This document shows positions 1 through 9,114 of a DNA stretch of 64,000 nt, in pieces. The stretch lies in the NCBI GenBank assembly GCA_934130355.1, contig CAKOXV010000004.1, positions 1 to 64,000 on the forward strand, read 5' to 3'. The DNA is from an uncultured Clostridia bacterium (GTDB lineage Bacteria > Bacillota > Clostridia > TANB77 > CAG-508). The notes under the pieces were generated by a model. The model saw only the letters and a list, made by a program, of their open reading frames with translations. It was not told the DNA's origin and searched no databases. Positions within the stretch are counted from its first letter, which is position 1. Each line of letters starts with the position of its first letter. Position numbers and translations under genes: made by a program.

Positions 1-83
1 GTTTTTTGTCAATAGCTAAAAATAAATTTCAAAATTTTTTCAAACTCTGAAATTTAAGTATTTATATTAAATTCAAAATGTTT

Positions 84-687
84 TTATCTAACATACTGTC
101 TACTTTGAAATCTACCTTCTGATATATCATGTGTTACCATCAAAGCTGTTATATTTTCATTTTTTAAAATCTTGTATATGTCTTCTGTTACCATTAAACG
201 AGTTTGATAATCTAAAGCTGAAAAGGCTTCATCTAAAAGTAATACTTTAGGTCTTATTGCAAGGGTTCTAATCAAAGCTACTCTCTGTCTCATTCCTCCT
301 GACAATTGTGTTGGATATTTATCTTTAAATTCATATAAGCCATATTTTTTTAAAAGTTGTTCTACATATTTTTTATTATCTGTAGTTATATTTTTTTGAA
401 TTTCTAATCCTAACAAAACGTTATTATATATTGTTCTCCATTCTAATAGGTTGTCTTTTTGAAGCATATATCCTATTTTGCCATCAATATATATATCACC
501 AGTATTTTTATCCTCTAGTCCTGCAATTATAGATAATAATGTTGATTTTCCACATCCGGCTTGGTCCTATAATGCTTATATATTCTCCTTCTTTTACATC
601 AAAATTTATATTTTTTAATGCTTCTATCTCTCCATTCGGAGCCTGATATATTTTATTTATGTTTTGTACTTCTAAAATTTTTTTCAT
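84..687 (-). pseudogene. Frameshifted, 3'-truncated ABC transporter ATPase (NitT/TauT type)
   Basis: The two reading frames together encode the ATPase of a nitrate/taurine/thiamine-precursor type importer. The start at 687 has a GGAGG site 7 nt upstream. The first frame runs to the Walker A motif, where GPSGCGKS is broken: an extra C near position 559 turns it into GPSRMWK. The second frame continues with the Q-loop (MLQKDNLLEW), signature (LSGGMRQR), Walker B (VLLLDEAFSALD) and H-loop (VTHDISE). Homology stops abruptly after THDISE, and about 50 C-terminal residues are replaced by an unrelated tail. No permease or binding-protein gene follows in the window. The combined frameshift and truncation make a functional product unlikely. 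The single-base change alone could be a sequencing error, but the truncated end could not. Confidence 0.8.
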
Positions 688-731
688 GTTGTACCTCCAT
701 TTCATTTGCTATATTTTATGATGCAAAAATA

Positions 732-770
732 GGGACGGTTCTTTTTTTCGCGAAAAAAAGGACCGTCCCC
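732..770. repeat. GGGACGG palindromic repeat, copy 1
   Basis: A nearly perfect inverted repeat with GGGACGG-type ends, runs of T and A as inner arms, and a CGCG centre. A second copy lies at 30136-30175. Here it sits between the downstream end of mgtE and the start of the broken ABC gene, so it could also act as a transcription terminator. I infer a REP-like dispersed element; no transposase is present in the window. Confidence 0.75.
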
Positions 771-783
771 AATTTTACAATTA

Positions 784-2118
784 TTAAATTCCCATTATAT
801 TTGTTGCTATTTCAAAATATACTAATATTGAAAATACATCTACAAGAGTAGTTATTAATGGTGCTGCCATAATAGCTGGGTCTAATTTTAATTTTTTAGC
901 TAGTAATGGAAGTAAACATCCTAATACTTTAGCAAGAGTAACTGTTGCAATTAATGTAATTCCTATTACAATTGCTAATTGCATATCATGATATTGTATT
1001 AATATTCTTATACCATTTATTATTGCTAATATTACGCCAACTACTATTGATACTCTAAATTCTTTCCATAATGCTCTAAAGACATCTTTTAATTTGATTT
1101 CATCTGTTGCAAGTCCACGTATAATTAATGTCGAACTTTGTGAACCACAGTTTCCTCCTGTTCCCATTATCATAGGAATAAAAGATACTAAAAGTGGAGC
1201 TGCGGCAAATGCTTCTTCATAACTATTTATTATTCCACCTGTTATCGCTGCTGAAAGCATTAAGATTAGTAACCAAAGTATTCTATTTTTTGCATGTTTA
1301 AATACTGATGTTTGAAAATAACCTTCTTCACTAGGACTAATAGCAGCCATTTTTTCAAAATCTTCTGCTACTTCATCTTGTATTACATTTATGGCATCAT
1401 CAACTGTTATTATTCCGACTAATCTATTTTCATTATCAACAACCGGTAATGCAAAATAATCATATTTATCAAATAATTTTGTCACTTCTTCTTGGTCATC
1501 AACTGTATTTACAGAAATTATATTTGTAGTCATTAAATCTTTTATAATTACTGTTGGCTTTGAAACTAGTATTTCTTTTATATTTACTGTTCCTAGTAAT
1601 ATTCTATTTTGATTTAATACATAACAGTTGTAAATTGTTTCTGAATCTATACCTATATCTCTTATACGTTGTAGAGCTTGTTCAACAGTCATTGTTTCTT
1701 TTAAATCCACAAATTCTGTTGTCATAATGCTTCCAGCGCTATCTTCTGGATATTTTAATAGCTCATTTATTATTTTTCTATCTTCTTTATTTACTACTCT
1801 TAGAATTTTCTTTACCACATTTGAAGGCATTTCTTCTATTAAGTCAACTGTATCATCCATAAATAGTTCATTCATTATGGTTTTTAATTCTGTATCTGTT
1901 AAATCTTGTATTAACTTTTCTTTCATATATGGCTCCATATATGAAAATGCTTCTCCTGCTTGTTCTTTTGATAATATTCTAAATAATTTTACTGCTTGCT
2001 CTTTGTCTAAATCTTCAAATAATGCTGGAATATCCGCAGAATTTATTGTTTTTAATTCATTTTTTAAAACATTATATTTTTTAGTTTCTAATAAACTTTT
2101 TATTTCTTCTATTTTCAT
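784..2118 (-). CDS. mgtE: Magnesium transporter MgtE (copy 1)
   Basis: A 444-residue MgtE-family Mg2+ channel of the cytoplasmic membrane. Order: an alpha-helical MgtE N domain (about 1-128), two CBS domains (about 130-255) that in the family sense intracellular Mg2+, then a five-helix pore domain (about 285-444). Pore signatures are visible: GTGGNCGSQS followed by LIIRGLATDE, and a late helix DPAIMAAPLITTLVD whose Asp corresponds to the conserved pore Asp. Length matches the family. It lies 20 bp downstream of a second, closely similar mgtE in the same orientation and is probably co-transcribed with it. No M-box riboswitch is visible upstream of the pair, so the source of Mg2+ regulation is not apparent. 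The substrate could include Co2+, as in some relatives. Confidence 0.95.
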   Translation of the reverse strand: MKIEEIKSLLETKKYNVLKNELKTINSADIPALFEDLDKEQAVKLFRILSKEQAGEAFSYMEPYMKEKLIQDLTDTELKTIMNELFMDDTVDLIEEMPSNVVKKILRVVNKEDRKIINELLKYPEDSAGSIMTTEFVDLKETMTVEQALQRIRDIGIDSETIYNCYVLNQNRILLGTVNIKEILVSKPTVIIKDLMTTNIISVNTVDDQEEVTKLFDKYDYFALPVVDNENRLVGIITVDDAINVIQDEVAEDFEKMAAISPSEEGYFQTSVFKHAKNRILWLLILMLSAAITGGIINSYEEAFAAAPLLVSFIPMIMGTGGNCGSQSSTLIIRGLATDEIKLKDVFRALWKEFRVSIVVGVILAIINGIRILIQYHDMQLAIVIGITLIATVTLAKVLGCLLPLLAKKLKLDPAIMAAPLITTLVDVFSILVYFEIATNIMGI

Positions 2119-2138
2119 TCTTATTTCCTCCTATCTAA

Positions 2139-3473
2139 CTAAATTTTCATAATTGCTGTAGCTATTTGGAAATATACTAATATTGAAAATATATCTATTA
2201 AAGTAGTAATTAATGGTGCTGCCATAATAGCTGGGTCTAATTTTAATTTCTTTGCTAATAATGGTAATAAACATCCTGTTGCTTTTGCAAGTATTACTGT
2301 TACAACAAGTGTTAATCCTATTACTAATGCAAGTTGTGGATTTTGATATTGAATTAGGATTCTTGTTGCATTTACAGTTGCCAGAACTATACCAACTATT
2401 ATAGATACTCTAAATTCTTTCCATAATGCTCTAAAAACATCTTTTAATTTGATTTCATCTGTTGCAAGTCCACGTATAATTAATGTTGCACTTTGTGAAC
2501 CACAGTTTCCACCTGTATCCATTATCATAGGAATAAATGCAACTAATATTGGTATTGCTGCAAATGCTGCTTCATAATTATTTATTATTCCTCCTGTAAT
2601 TATTGATGAAAGCATTAAAATAAGCAACCATACAATTCTGTTTTTGGCATGTTTAAATACTGATGTTTGAAAATATCCATCTTCATTTGGACTAATAGCA
2701 GCCATTTTTTCAAAGTCTTCTGATACTTCATCTTGTAATACATTAATACCATCATCAACTGTTACTATCCCAACTAACCTATTTCCATTATCAACAACAG
2801 GTAATGCAAGATAATCATATTTATCAAATAATTTTGCTACTTTTTCTTTGTCATCCATAGTATTTACTGATATAATGTTTGTTTCCATTAAATCTTTTAT
2901 GGTTGTTTCTGGTTTTGACAACAAGATCCCTTTTATATTTACTATACCTATTAATACTCTGTTTTGATTTAACACATAACATGTATAAATCGTTTCTGAA
3001 TTAATTCCAACATCTCTTATTCTTTGTAATGCTTGTTTAACAGTCATTGTTTCTTCCAAGTCCACAAATTCTGTTGTCATAATACTTCCAGCACTATCTT
3101 CTGGATATTTTAGTAATTCATTTATTACTTTTCTATCTTCTTTGTTTACTACTTTTAAGATTTTATTTACTACATTTGATGGCATTTCTTCTATTAAGTC
3201 TACTGTGTCATCCATAAATAATTCATCAATAATGTTCTTTAATTCTGTGTCTGTTAAGTCTTGAACTACTTTTTCTTTCATATATGGTTCCATATATGAA
3301 AATGCTTCTCCTGCTTGTTCTTTTGATAATATTCTAAATAATTTTATAACTTGTTCTTTGTCTAAATCTTCAAATAATGCTGGAATATCCGCAGCATTCA
3401 TGTTATTCAATTCATTTTTTAATGTAGAAAACTTTTTTTCTTCTAACATTCTTTTAGCTTCTTCTGTTTCCAT
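2139..3473 (-). CDS. mgtE: Magnesium transporter MgtE (copy 2)
   Basis: The upstream member of a tandem mgtE pair. It has the same length (444 residues) and is near-identical over long stretches of the CBS and pore regions, which points to a local duplication. Domains: MgtE N (about 1-128), CBS pair (about 130-255), five-helix pore (about 285-444). One notable difference from copy 1 lies just before the conserved pore segment: PMIMGTGG there reads PMIMDTGG here, an acidic residue near the selectivity region. Whether this alters gating or ion choice cannot be told from sequence. A GGGGGAG ribosome site precedes the start. A short putative ORF with a terminator-like hairpin lies directly upstream. 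Confidence 0.95.
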   Translation of the reverse strand: METEEAKRMLEEKKFSTLKNELNNMNAADIPALFEDLDKEQVIKLFRILSKEQAGEAFSYMEPYMKEKVVQDLTDTELKNIIDELFMDDTVDLIEEMPSNVVNKILKVVNKEDRKVINELLKYPEDSAGSIMTTEFVDLEETMTVKQALQRIRDVGINSETIYTCYVLNQNRVLIGIVNIKGILLSKPETTIKDLMETNIISVNTMDDKEKVAKLFDKYDYLALPVVDNGNRLVGIVTVDDGINVLQDEVSEDFEKMAAISPNEDGYFQTSVFKHAKNRIVWLLILMLSSIITGGIINNYEAAFAAIPILVAFIPMIMDTGGNCGSQSATLIIRGLATDEIKLKDVFRALWKEFRVSIIVGIVLATVNATRILIQYQNPQLALVIGLTLVVTVILAKATGCLLPLLAKKLKLDPAIMAAPLITTLIDIFSILVYFQIATAIMKI

Positions 3474-3519
3474 TTCTATCTCCCCCTCTTTAATTTTTTA
3501 GAAATGGATAAGAATAGTA

Positions 3520-3609
3520 TTACACTTTAAAAATGAATGAAGATACCTCATTCATTTTTATATTCTTATACCATTTCAGCTTTGGCTTTTCTTGCGGTTC
3601 TTCACTCAT
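3520..3609 (-). CDS. Possible 29-residue small protein with a strong ribosome site
   Basis: An ORF too short for routine calling. ATG at 3609 is preceded by an excellent AGAGAGGTGA site at 7-8 nt. The predicted peptide begins MSEEPQEKPKLKWYKNIK and is charged and hydrophilic, with no membrane segment. Its 3' half overlaps the hairpin at 3529-3559, so translation and termination would interfere. It lies between tyrS and the mgtE pair on the same strand. It may be a real small protein, a leader peptide controlling read-through into mgtE, or the start of a truncated gene. No family is recognised. Confidence 0.35.
   Translation of the reverse strand: MSEEPQEKPKLKWYKNIKMNEVSSFIFKV
3529..3559 (-). 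terminator. Hairpin after tyrS / before mgtE pair
   Basis: A 12-bp perfect stem (AAAAATGAATGA with its complement) and a 7-nt loop, ending in a T run on the minus strand. It fits an intrinsic terminator for tyrS, or an attenuator upstream of the mgtE genes. Confidence 0.65.
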
Positions 3610-3635
3610 TTTTAATCACCTCTCTTTAATATTAA

Positions 3636-4859
3636 TTATTTTCTTCCTATATAGTAATTTTTCTTTCCTCTTTTAATTATTATATATGCATTATCTATAA
3701 ACATGTTGTCTGTTATTGTAAGTGAAATATCTGTTACTTTTTGACCATTTATTGATACTGCACCACTTGAAACAAATTCTCTTGCTTCTCTTTTACTTGA
3801 TGATGCTCCTACATTTACAAGCATGTCTACTATAGGAATATTGCTTTCAACATTTTTTATGTCTTGCTCATCAAATAAATCTTGTATATCTTGTTTAGTT
3901 AAATTTTCAAAATTATTATTAAATAAACTTTGTGCTAATTTTTCTGCTCTTTCATATTCTTCTTTACCGTGTAAAAATGTAATTATTTCACGTGCTAATG
4001 CTTTATGTGCTTCTCTTAATTCAGGATGTTCATTGTTTTTCTTTTCATATTCTTCTATCTCTTCTTTTGATAGAAATGTATAAATTTTTAAATAGTCTAT
4101 TACCATGCTGTCTTCTACATTAACAAAGAATTGATATAGCTTATAACTTGATGTTTTATTTTTGTCTAGCCATAATGCATTTCCTTCGCTTTTTCCAAAT
4201 TTCTTTCCTTGTGAATCTGTTACTAATGGCATTGTAAATCCATATACCTCATCACCTGTTGATTTTCTTATTAAATCTATTCCCGCTGTAATGTTTCCCC
4301 ATTGGTCAGAACCCGCACATTGAAGATTTACTCCTTTATGTTCATGTAAATATTTAAAATCAAGTGCTTGCAATATCATATATGAAAATTCGGTATATGT
4401 TATTCCAGTATCTAATCTTCTTCTTATTATGTCTTTGTCTAACATATAATTTATATTGAAGAATTTTCCATAATCTCTTAAAAAATCTATTACATTTATG
4501 TCTTTATACCAGTCATTATTGTTTACTACTTCAAATCCAAATATTCTTTCTACTTGCTCTTTTAAACATTCAAAATTGTGTTTTACTTGTTCTTTACTTA
4601 TCATTGCTCTTTCTGTAGTAGGTCTTGGGTCTCCTATCATTCCTGTTCCTCCGCCTACTAATAATATTGGATTATGTCCAGCTTCTTTTAGTCTTTTTGA
4701 TATTAAAAAACTTGATAAATGTCCTACATGTAAGCTATCTGCAGTTGGATCTGTTCCTATATAAAATGTTAATTTTCCATTGTTTAATTTTTCTTCTAAT
4801 TCTGGACTTGATATATCTTTTATTAGTCCTCTCCATTTTAATTCTTCTACTAATGTCAT
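3636..4859 (-). CDS. tyrS: Tyrosyl-tRNA synthetase
   Basis: Class Ic aminoacyl-tRNA synthetase charging tRNA-Tyr. The product is about 407 residues from the chosen start MTLVEELKWRG, which matches the usual TyrRS N terminus and has GGAAGG about 12 nt upstream. A start 17 codons earlier is possible but gives an atypical leader. Motifs: YIGTDPTADSLHVGH (HIGH-type), GSDQWGNI in the tyrosine pocket, KFGKSEGN (KMSKS-type), and a C-terminal S4 RNA-binding domain beginning near SKREAREFV. It belongs to the TyrS1 type. The upstream gap is under 130 bp and holds a terminator of the preceding gene but no T-box leader, so T-box control, common for tyrS in Firmicutes, is not seen. Confidence 0.95.
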   Translation of the reverse strand: MTLVEELKWRGLIKDISSPELEEKLNNGKLTFYIGTDPTADSLHVGHLSSFLISKRLKEAGHNPILLVGGGTGMIGDPRPTTERAMISKEQVKHNFECLKEQVERIFGFEVVNNNDWYKDINVIDFLRDYGKFFNINYMLDKDIIRRRLDTGITYTEFSYMILQALDFKYLHEHKGVNLQCAGSDQWGNITAGIDLIRKSTGDEVYGFTMPLVTDSQGKKFGKSEGNALWLDKNKTSSYKLYQFFVNVEDSMVIDYLKIYTFLSKEEIEEYEKKNNEHPELREAHKALAREIITFLHGKEEYERAEKLAQSLFNNNFENLTKQDIQDLFDEQDIKNVESNIPIVDMLVNVGASSSKREAREFVSSGAVSINGQKVTDISLTITDNMFIDNAYIIIKRGKKNYYIGRK

Positions 4860-4949
4860 ATCTTCTTCATTTCCTTCCTGATTTTGTCTCAATATGTATA
4901 ATTTTACCACAAAATTTTTGTTTGTACAATAATTAATTGAAATAAAATA

Positions 4950-4979
4950 AAGATGGCACTATATTTTAGTTACCATCTT
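4950..4979 (-). terminator. Terminator of dockerin gene 1
   Basis: Stem AAGATGG/CCATCTT followed on the minus strand by a T-rich tract, just after the stop of the dockerin gene and before tyrS. Confidence 0.6.
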
Positions 4980-4987
4980 ATCATATT

Positions 4988-6355
4988 TTATAATTCTGTA
5001 ATTTTATTTAGCCTGAATTTGTTTAATTTAACTATATCGAATAAATTAACTTTTCCGTCACCATTTACATCTGCTGCTTGAAGATATGCACCTTCTAACT
5101 GTGATTTATTTAATCTATGTTTATTCATTTTTATAATGTCTATTAATTCTGCTTTACCATCTCCATTTATATCGCCTTTTACTACAATTGTAATGTCATA
5201 TTTTGTATCTCCTATTGTTACTTCTATTCTCATCCCTGTTGCTAATGTTTCATCTTCTGATACAACTTCATTATTAGAGTTAAATATTGTTACTATTGCT
5301 CCTTCATTTGCATCTTGTATAGTTTTTATAAGTTCACTTGCTTTTGTATTTATTTTAACATTTGTCATATCTTTATCATTTACTTTGTATATTGTAATTC
5401 CTGATAATTCTGTTTTTGTATCTTCTCCATCACCCGGATTAGGGTTTGGATTTGGATCTTCTCCACCACCTGGATCAGGATTAGGATCTCCACCTGGAGT
5501 AGTTGGTTTTGATGCTCCACATCTTGTACATTTTCCATCTTGTCCATATTCATGCCCTAATGCTGGTAGAGTTGTTGTCTTTGTATAGCCACATACTCTA
5601 CAAACAGAACGATTATATCCTTCAGCTAAACAAGTAGCAGGAGATGTTGTTGTTGTAAAGTTAGTACAAGATTTTGTTTCTTTTTCTTCACCACAAACAC
5701 TGCATTTAACAGTATGTGTCCCATTTTCGTTATTTACCACTGTATATTTATGATCAGCCAATTCAAGTTCTTCTCTTATTTCTTGAAAACACATAGAACA
5801 GTAATAATATCTATACCCCTTTTTTGTACAAGTCGAAGCTACTTCAACCCATCCTGGGTTTGTATGCCCTGTTGCAGGTAACACCGTATTCATTGTATAT
5901 CCACATTGTTGACAAGTCTTTGTAATAGATCCTGGTGTTTCACAAGTAGCAGGTGTTTGACTTGGGCTTCCATAATAACATGGTGCTGCGCCTGCTATAG
6001 CACTATTACAAGCCTCACATGTTACGTCATGGTGTCCATTACTATCACTTTTATATTTAATATTTGCATGATTGTTTGGGTTTTTCGCCAAAGTAACATC
6101 CTTCTCTATAATCATATTACACCCACTGCAAACTGTGTTTTTCTTACCAGTCGCAATACATGTAGCAGCCTGTGTTACCACATCAACGCTGGTTCCTCCA
6201 CTACAATTAGAGTTACCAGCTGGACATACAGCAGAAACAACTGACGCATATGTTTTCCCTGAGGCTATTTTATTTATCACAAATATACTTCCTAAAATCA
6301 AAGCAACAACAATCAAAATTACTTGTATTTTTGTGTTTCTTTTGGTTTTTTTCAT
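4988..6355 (-). CDS. Secreted Cys-rich repeat protein with C-terminal dockerin
   Basis: About 455 residues from the start MKKTKRN, chosen because AGGAGG lies 9 nt upstream; an ATG 5 nt earlier is out of frame and too close. Layout: an N-terminal membrane segment (about 12-32) acting as signal peptide or anchor; a region with repeated Cys pairs of the CxxCG type spaced by ATGH-like turns (about 45-290), probably metal-binding or disulfide-bonded; a Pro/Gly/Asp linker; a small beta domain; and a C-terminal type I dockerin. The dockerin has two Ca2+ loops, DINGDGKAELID and DVNGDGKVNLFD, each followed by a KMNKHRL/KLNKFRL helix. It would bind the cohesin of the nearby 8308-9027 protein on the cell surface. 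No catalytic domain is recognisable, so the function of the Cys repeats is unknown. Confidence 0.85.
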   Translation of the reverse strand: MKKTKRNTKIQVILIVVALILGSIFVINKIASGKTYASVVSAVCPAGNSNCSGGTSVDVVTQAATCIATGKKNTVCSGCNMIIEKDVTLAKNPNNHANIKYKSDSNGHHDVTCEACNSAIAGAAPCYYGSPSQTPATCETPGSITKTCQQCGYTMNTVLPATGHTNPGWVEVASTCTKKGYRYYYCSMCFQEIREELELADHKYTVVNNENGTHTVKCSVCGEEKETKSCTNFTTTTSPATCLAEGYNRSVCRVCGYTKTTTLPALGHEYGQDGKCTRCGASKPTTPGGDPNPDPGGGEDPNPNPNPGDGEDTKTELSGITIYKVNDKDMTNVKINTKASELIKTIQDANEGAIVTIFNSNNEVVSEDETLATGMRIEVTIGDTKYDITIVVKGDINGDGKAELIDIIKMNKHRLNKSQLEGAYLQAADVNGDGKVNLFDIVKLNKFRLNKITEL

Positions 6356-6431
6356 ATCATTTTTCCTCCTAAATTTTCCTTTATTTACATTATAACACAT
6401 TTTCTTTCAAAACGCATCATTTAGTGTAAAT

Positions 6432-6468
6432 GTAATAAAAATGTAATATATGTAATAATATCGTAATA
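6432..6468 (-). promoter_or_regulatory. Helically phased GTAATA direct repeats upstream of dockerin gene 1
   Basis: GTAATA occurs at 6432, 6443, 6452 and 6463, that is at 11, 9 and 11 bp intervals, about one DNA turn each, 77-108 bp upstream of the start codon. A similar array at a similar distance precedes the cohesin gene. It looks like a binding array for a shared regulator; the regulator is unknown. Confidence 0.45.
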
Positions 6469-6560
6469 TCATATCATTATTGATAAGTTTATATTGTATT
6501 CAATCTCTTTCAAAGAACAATAGTGGACTGATTAAATTTTTCTATATTTTAGATTATAGC

Positions 6561-6604
6561 TTTTATATACTAGGAAGTCCAGAAGACTTTCCTAGTATAT
6601 AAAA
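6561..6604. repeat. TATACTAGGAAGTCC palindrome, copy 1
   Basis: A 44-bp palindrome with 15-bp TTTTATATACTAGGA-type arms around a short centre. It recurs at 52488-52531 with a single base difference, including the flanking TAGC. It sits between two minus-strand genes and could serve as a terminator, but the near identity of two distant copies suggests a dispersed element. Confidence 0.75.
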
Positions 6605-6634
6605 AATAAGCGAAATTTTCATTTTTCGCTTATT
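6605..6634 (-). terminator. Terminator of dockerin gene 2
   Basis: An 11-bp perfect stem (AATAAGCGAAA and complement) with an 8-nt loop, immediately next to the palindrome at 6561-6604 and 47 bp after the stop of the upstream gene. Confidence 0.65.
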
Positions 6635-6680
6635 CATCTTTAAAATATTATCACTTTTAAATTTAATTCTTTTTCAGACA

Positions 6681-8186
6681 TTATAATTCAGTAGACTTAT
6701 TTAATCTAAATTTATTGATTTTTACTATGTCTCTAAGGTCTATTTTTCCATCATTATTTACATCTGCTGCTGTAAAATACTCTCCATTTAATTTTATTTT
6801 GTTTAGTCTTGCTTTGTTCATTTTTATAACATCAACAAGATCAATATTTCCGTCACCATTTATATCTCCATTAACAACAACTATATATGTTTTTGTTTGA
6901 TTTCCACTCTTTATTTCAATTTTACTTCCTGTTCCAACATTAGTATTACCAATTATTATTTTATTATCTTTATTATATATTTTTATTTCTGTACCATTAG
7001 TAGTAATGTTAGATTTGAAAGAATCAACTGATGTTTTTGCTTTTACCTTTGATATGTAAGTATTTTCAATTTTATATTTTACTGATTCAACTTTAATTTC
7101 TACTAGTTCTTTACCACATACACATTTACCATTTTGATAATTGTGATTTTCAGGTACTCCTTTAAAAATTTTATTACATCCTGTTTGTGTACACTTATAT
7201 ATTTTTGTATGTGTTGTATCTGTTATATCTGAATAGCCCCATAATGTATTTGAATTTTCATGTCTTTCATATTGATATCCACATCCTTGAACAGTACATT
7301 TTCCACCATTCTCATGTGTCGCCCCTGTGTGCTTGCTTACAAGTTCATATCCACAAATTTTGCATGTTCTGCTATGTCCTTCACTTCCTTTTGAAGTATA
7401 TTCACCCCAAACATGTGCTTCTCTTTTTTGAAAAACTGGAACAGGATTTTCACATATAGTGCATACTAAATAATAATCATGATATGTATCATCATATTTA
7501 ACGATTTCTTGTTTACTATTTTCTGAGCAAACATGGGTATTTTTTGCTATTTCATATCCACAAAAATCACATATTCCATCATTATTAGTATCTTCATGAG
7601 TTGCTTCGTAACAAGCATAACATTTATCACATTGAACTATATGAGTACTTGCATCTAATTTATAAAAATTCTTTAAATTACAGTCTTCTATAACATTACT
7701 GCTAAAGTTACAACTTCCACAACTATAGTGTGTTGTGTGAGACATTTTTCCTTCTATTTTACTATAACCTTGAATTTTTTCAACTCCATTTAAAGAGCAT
7801 TTATGTTTAGTATTAGCATTTACTTGTATGTTCCTACAATAATCACATATTCTATCATTGTTATTGTCAATATGAGCTGAACGTACAACTGTATAACATT
7901 TAGTGCATTGACTAATATGTTCATTATCATTTACTTTTCTAAAATTGTCCATAGTACATCTTTCTGTCACAGTATATTCAGAATCACATCCTATACAGAA
8001 ATAAGTTATTTTGTGTTCATCTGCTACTTCTGATATTTCACATTCTTTTATTAAGTATGTGTGTGTATGTTCCTCGCTTGCCATTACTCTGTTATTTGAT
8101 AAATTAACCACAATTATTGACCCAATAACAATAAAAGCCAATGTTGCCATTACTATTAATACTTTTTCAGATATTTTTTTCTGCAT
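6681..8186 (-). CDS. Secreted Cys-rich repeat protein with C-terminal dockerin (second)
   Basis: 501 residues; start at 8186 with a GGGGG site upstream. A signal/anchor helix lies at about 8-30. The body (about 38-370) has many Cys pairs in repeats such as CDKCY and HEDTNNDGICDFCGY; two repeats carry a DxNxDGxCD pattern that looks like an embedded Ca2+ loop next to a CxxC knuckle. A small beta domain (about 375-450) precedes the dockerin, with loops DINGDGNIDLVD and DVNNDGKIDLRD and the KMNKARLNK/KINKFRLNK helices. It is a paralogue of the 4988-6355 protein but diverged in the repeats. Like it, it has no recognisable enzyme domain. Likely extracellular and docked to a cohesin. A promoter TTGATT-17-TATCAT can be read about 25-60 bp upstream. 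Confidence 0.85.
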   Translation of the reverse strand: MQKKISEKVLIVMATLAFIVIGSIIVVNLSNNRVMASEEHTHTYLIKECEISEVADEHKITYFCIGCDSEYTVTERCTMDNFRKVNDNEHISQCTKCYTVVRSAHIDNNNDRICDYCRNIQVNANTKHKCSLNGVEKIQGYSKIEGKMSHTTHYSCGSCNFSSNVIEDCNLKNFYKLDASTHIVQCDKCYACYEATHEDTNNDGICDFCGYEIAKNTHVCSENSKQEIVKYDDTYHDYYLVCTICENPVPVFQKREAHVWGEYTSKGSEGHSRTCKICGYELVSKHTGATHENGGKCTVQGCGYQYERHENSNTLWGYSDITDTTHTKIYKCTQTGCNKIFKGVPENHNYQNGKCVCGKELVEIKVESVKYKIENTYISKVKAKTSVDSFKSNITTNGTEIKIYNKDNKIIIGNTNVGTGSKIEIKSGNQTKTYIVVVNGDINGDGNIDLVDVIKMNKARLNKIKLNGEYFTAADVNNDGKIDLRDIVKINKFRLNKSTEL

Positions 8187-8271
8187 ACTATTTATCCCCC
8201 TTTTTACCTATAAAAATGATACCACATTTTGCCAAAAAAATCAATAAAAACCAGTAAAAAGATATATAAAA

Positions 8272-8301
8272 ATACTAGGTTAAGAATTTTTAACCTAGTA
8301 T
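8272..8301 (-). terminator. Terminator of cohesin gene
   Basis: A perfect 12-bp stem ATACTAGGTTAA with complement and a 6-nt loop, directly after the cohesin stop, followed by a T-rich stretch on the minus strand. Confidence 0.75.
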
Positions 8302-8307
8302 TCAACT

Positions 8308-9027
8308 TTAATTTATTTCTCTATATTTATTAATCTTAACATATATTGCTATAGCTACTACTGCTACTGCAAATATTATAATAGTCATATAATTTCCTAC
8401 TCCCGCATATGGATAATTACTAGGATTGTTTGTATTAGTATTTCCATTAGGTGTGTTTGTATTACTATTTCCTCCAGGATTATTTGTATTAGTGTTTGTA
8501 TTATTTCCTGGTTTATCATCATCACTAGGAGTATTATCTGGTTTAACTACTGTTAATTTTATTTCTGCATCTTCTACATCTGATCCAGTATCATCTGAAT
8601 CTATAACTTGAACACTTTCAAGTTTTATACTTAATTCATCATCTACATTTGCACCACTTAAAACTTCAAATTCTAATTTTGCTATATCAGCTTGTGTTGG
8701 AGCTATTTTTCCTGTTCCAGCATATATTAAAGTTACTCTAAAGTCACCTGTTGCTTCATCTGTACCACTTACGTTTGTATAATCTTTTTGTGCTAATTGT
8801 TCTTCATTTTTTAACTTTAATTTTGTTTCATCATATTTTAAAATAGCATCAAATCCTTCTACCCCATTCCCATGTTGTACTGATAATGTTACAGTTACTG
8901 TTTCTCCAACTTTTACATTATTTGATGTTGGTGTTAATTTAACATCAATTGTTCCTGCATATACCTTTAATACTAAAGATAATAAAATAATTGTAACTAT
9001 TAATATAGTTCTTCTAAATATTTTCAT
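8308..9027 (-). CDS. Cell-surface cohesin-domain protein
   Basis: 239 residues from the ATG at 9027 (GGAG 8 nt upstream); a TTG two codons earlier is less likely. Layout: a signal peptide with hydrophobic core (about 5-22) ending near VYA; one cohesin domain (about 24-165) with typical strands such as VKVGETVTVTLSV, EGFDAILKYDETKLKL and IAKLEFEVLSG; an Asn/Thr/Pro/Gly linker (about 168-205); then YPYAGVGN, a hydrophobic helix and a short basic tail. The tail resembles a sorting signal of the non-LPxTG type or a simple membrane anchor. It is the natural binding partner of the three dockerin proteins around it, forming a minimal one-cohesin scaffold on the cell surface. Specificity cannot be read from sequence. 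Confidence 0.85.
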   Translation of the reverse strand: MKIFRRTILIVTIILLSLVLKVYAGTIDVKLTPTSNNVKVGETVTVTLSVQHGNGVEGFDAILKYDETKLKLKNEEQLAQKDYTNVSGTDEATGDFRVTLIYAGTGKIAPTQADIAKLEFEVLSGANVDDELSIKLESVQVIDSDDTGSDVEDAEIKLTVVKPDNTPSDDDKPGNNTNTNTNNPGGNSNTNTPNGNTNTNNPSNYPYAGVGNYMTIIIFAVAVVAIAIYVKINKYREIN

Positions 9028-9052
9028 TTGCAATTCTCCTTTTCTTATTTTC

Positions 9053-9098
9053 TAATAACATGTTACTACTTTTTAAAATAAAATACAACATGTTATTA
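9053..9098 (-). promoter_or_regulatory. Inverted repeat in cohesin gene leader
   Basis: Arms TAATAACATGTT (9053-9064) and AACATGTTATTA (9087-9098) are perfect 12-bp complements separated by 22 nt, 26-71 bp upstream of the cohesin start. Each arm also contains the palindrome AACATGTT. It may be an operator pair or a leader hairpin. Confidence 0.45.
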
Positions 9099-9114
9099 CA
9101 AATTTAATATAAAC

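Noticed and set aside
3474..3635. M-box Mg2+ riboswitch before mgtE
   Set aside because: Only about 160 bp, filled by a small ORF and a simple hairpin; no conserved M-box words.
4860..4987. T-box leader for tyrS
   Set aside because: The upstream gap is too short and has only a terminator hairpin; no T-box or Stem I features.
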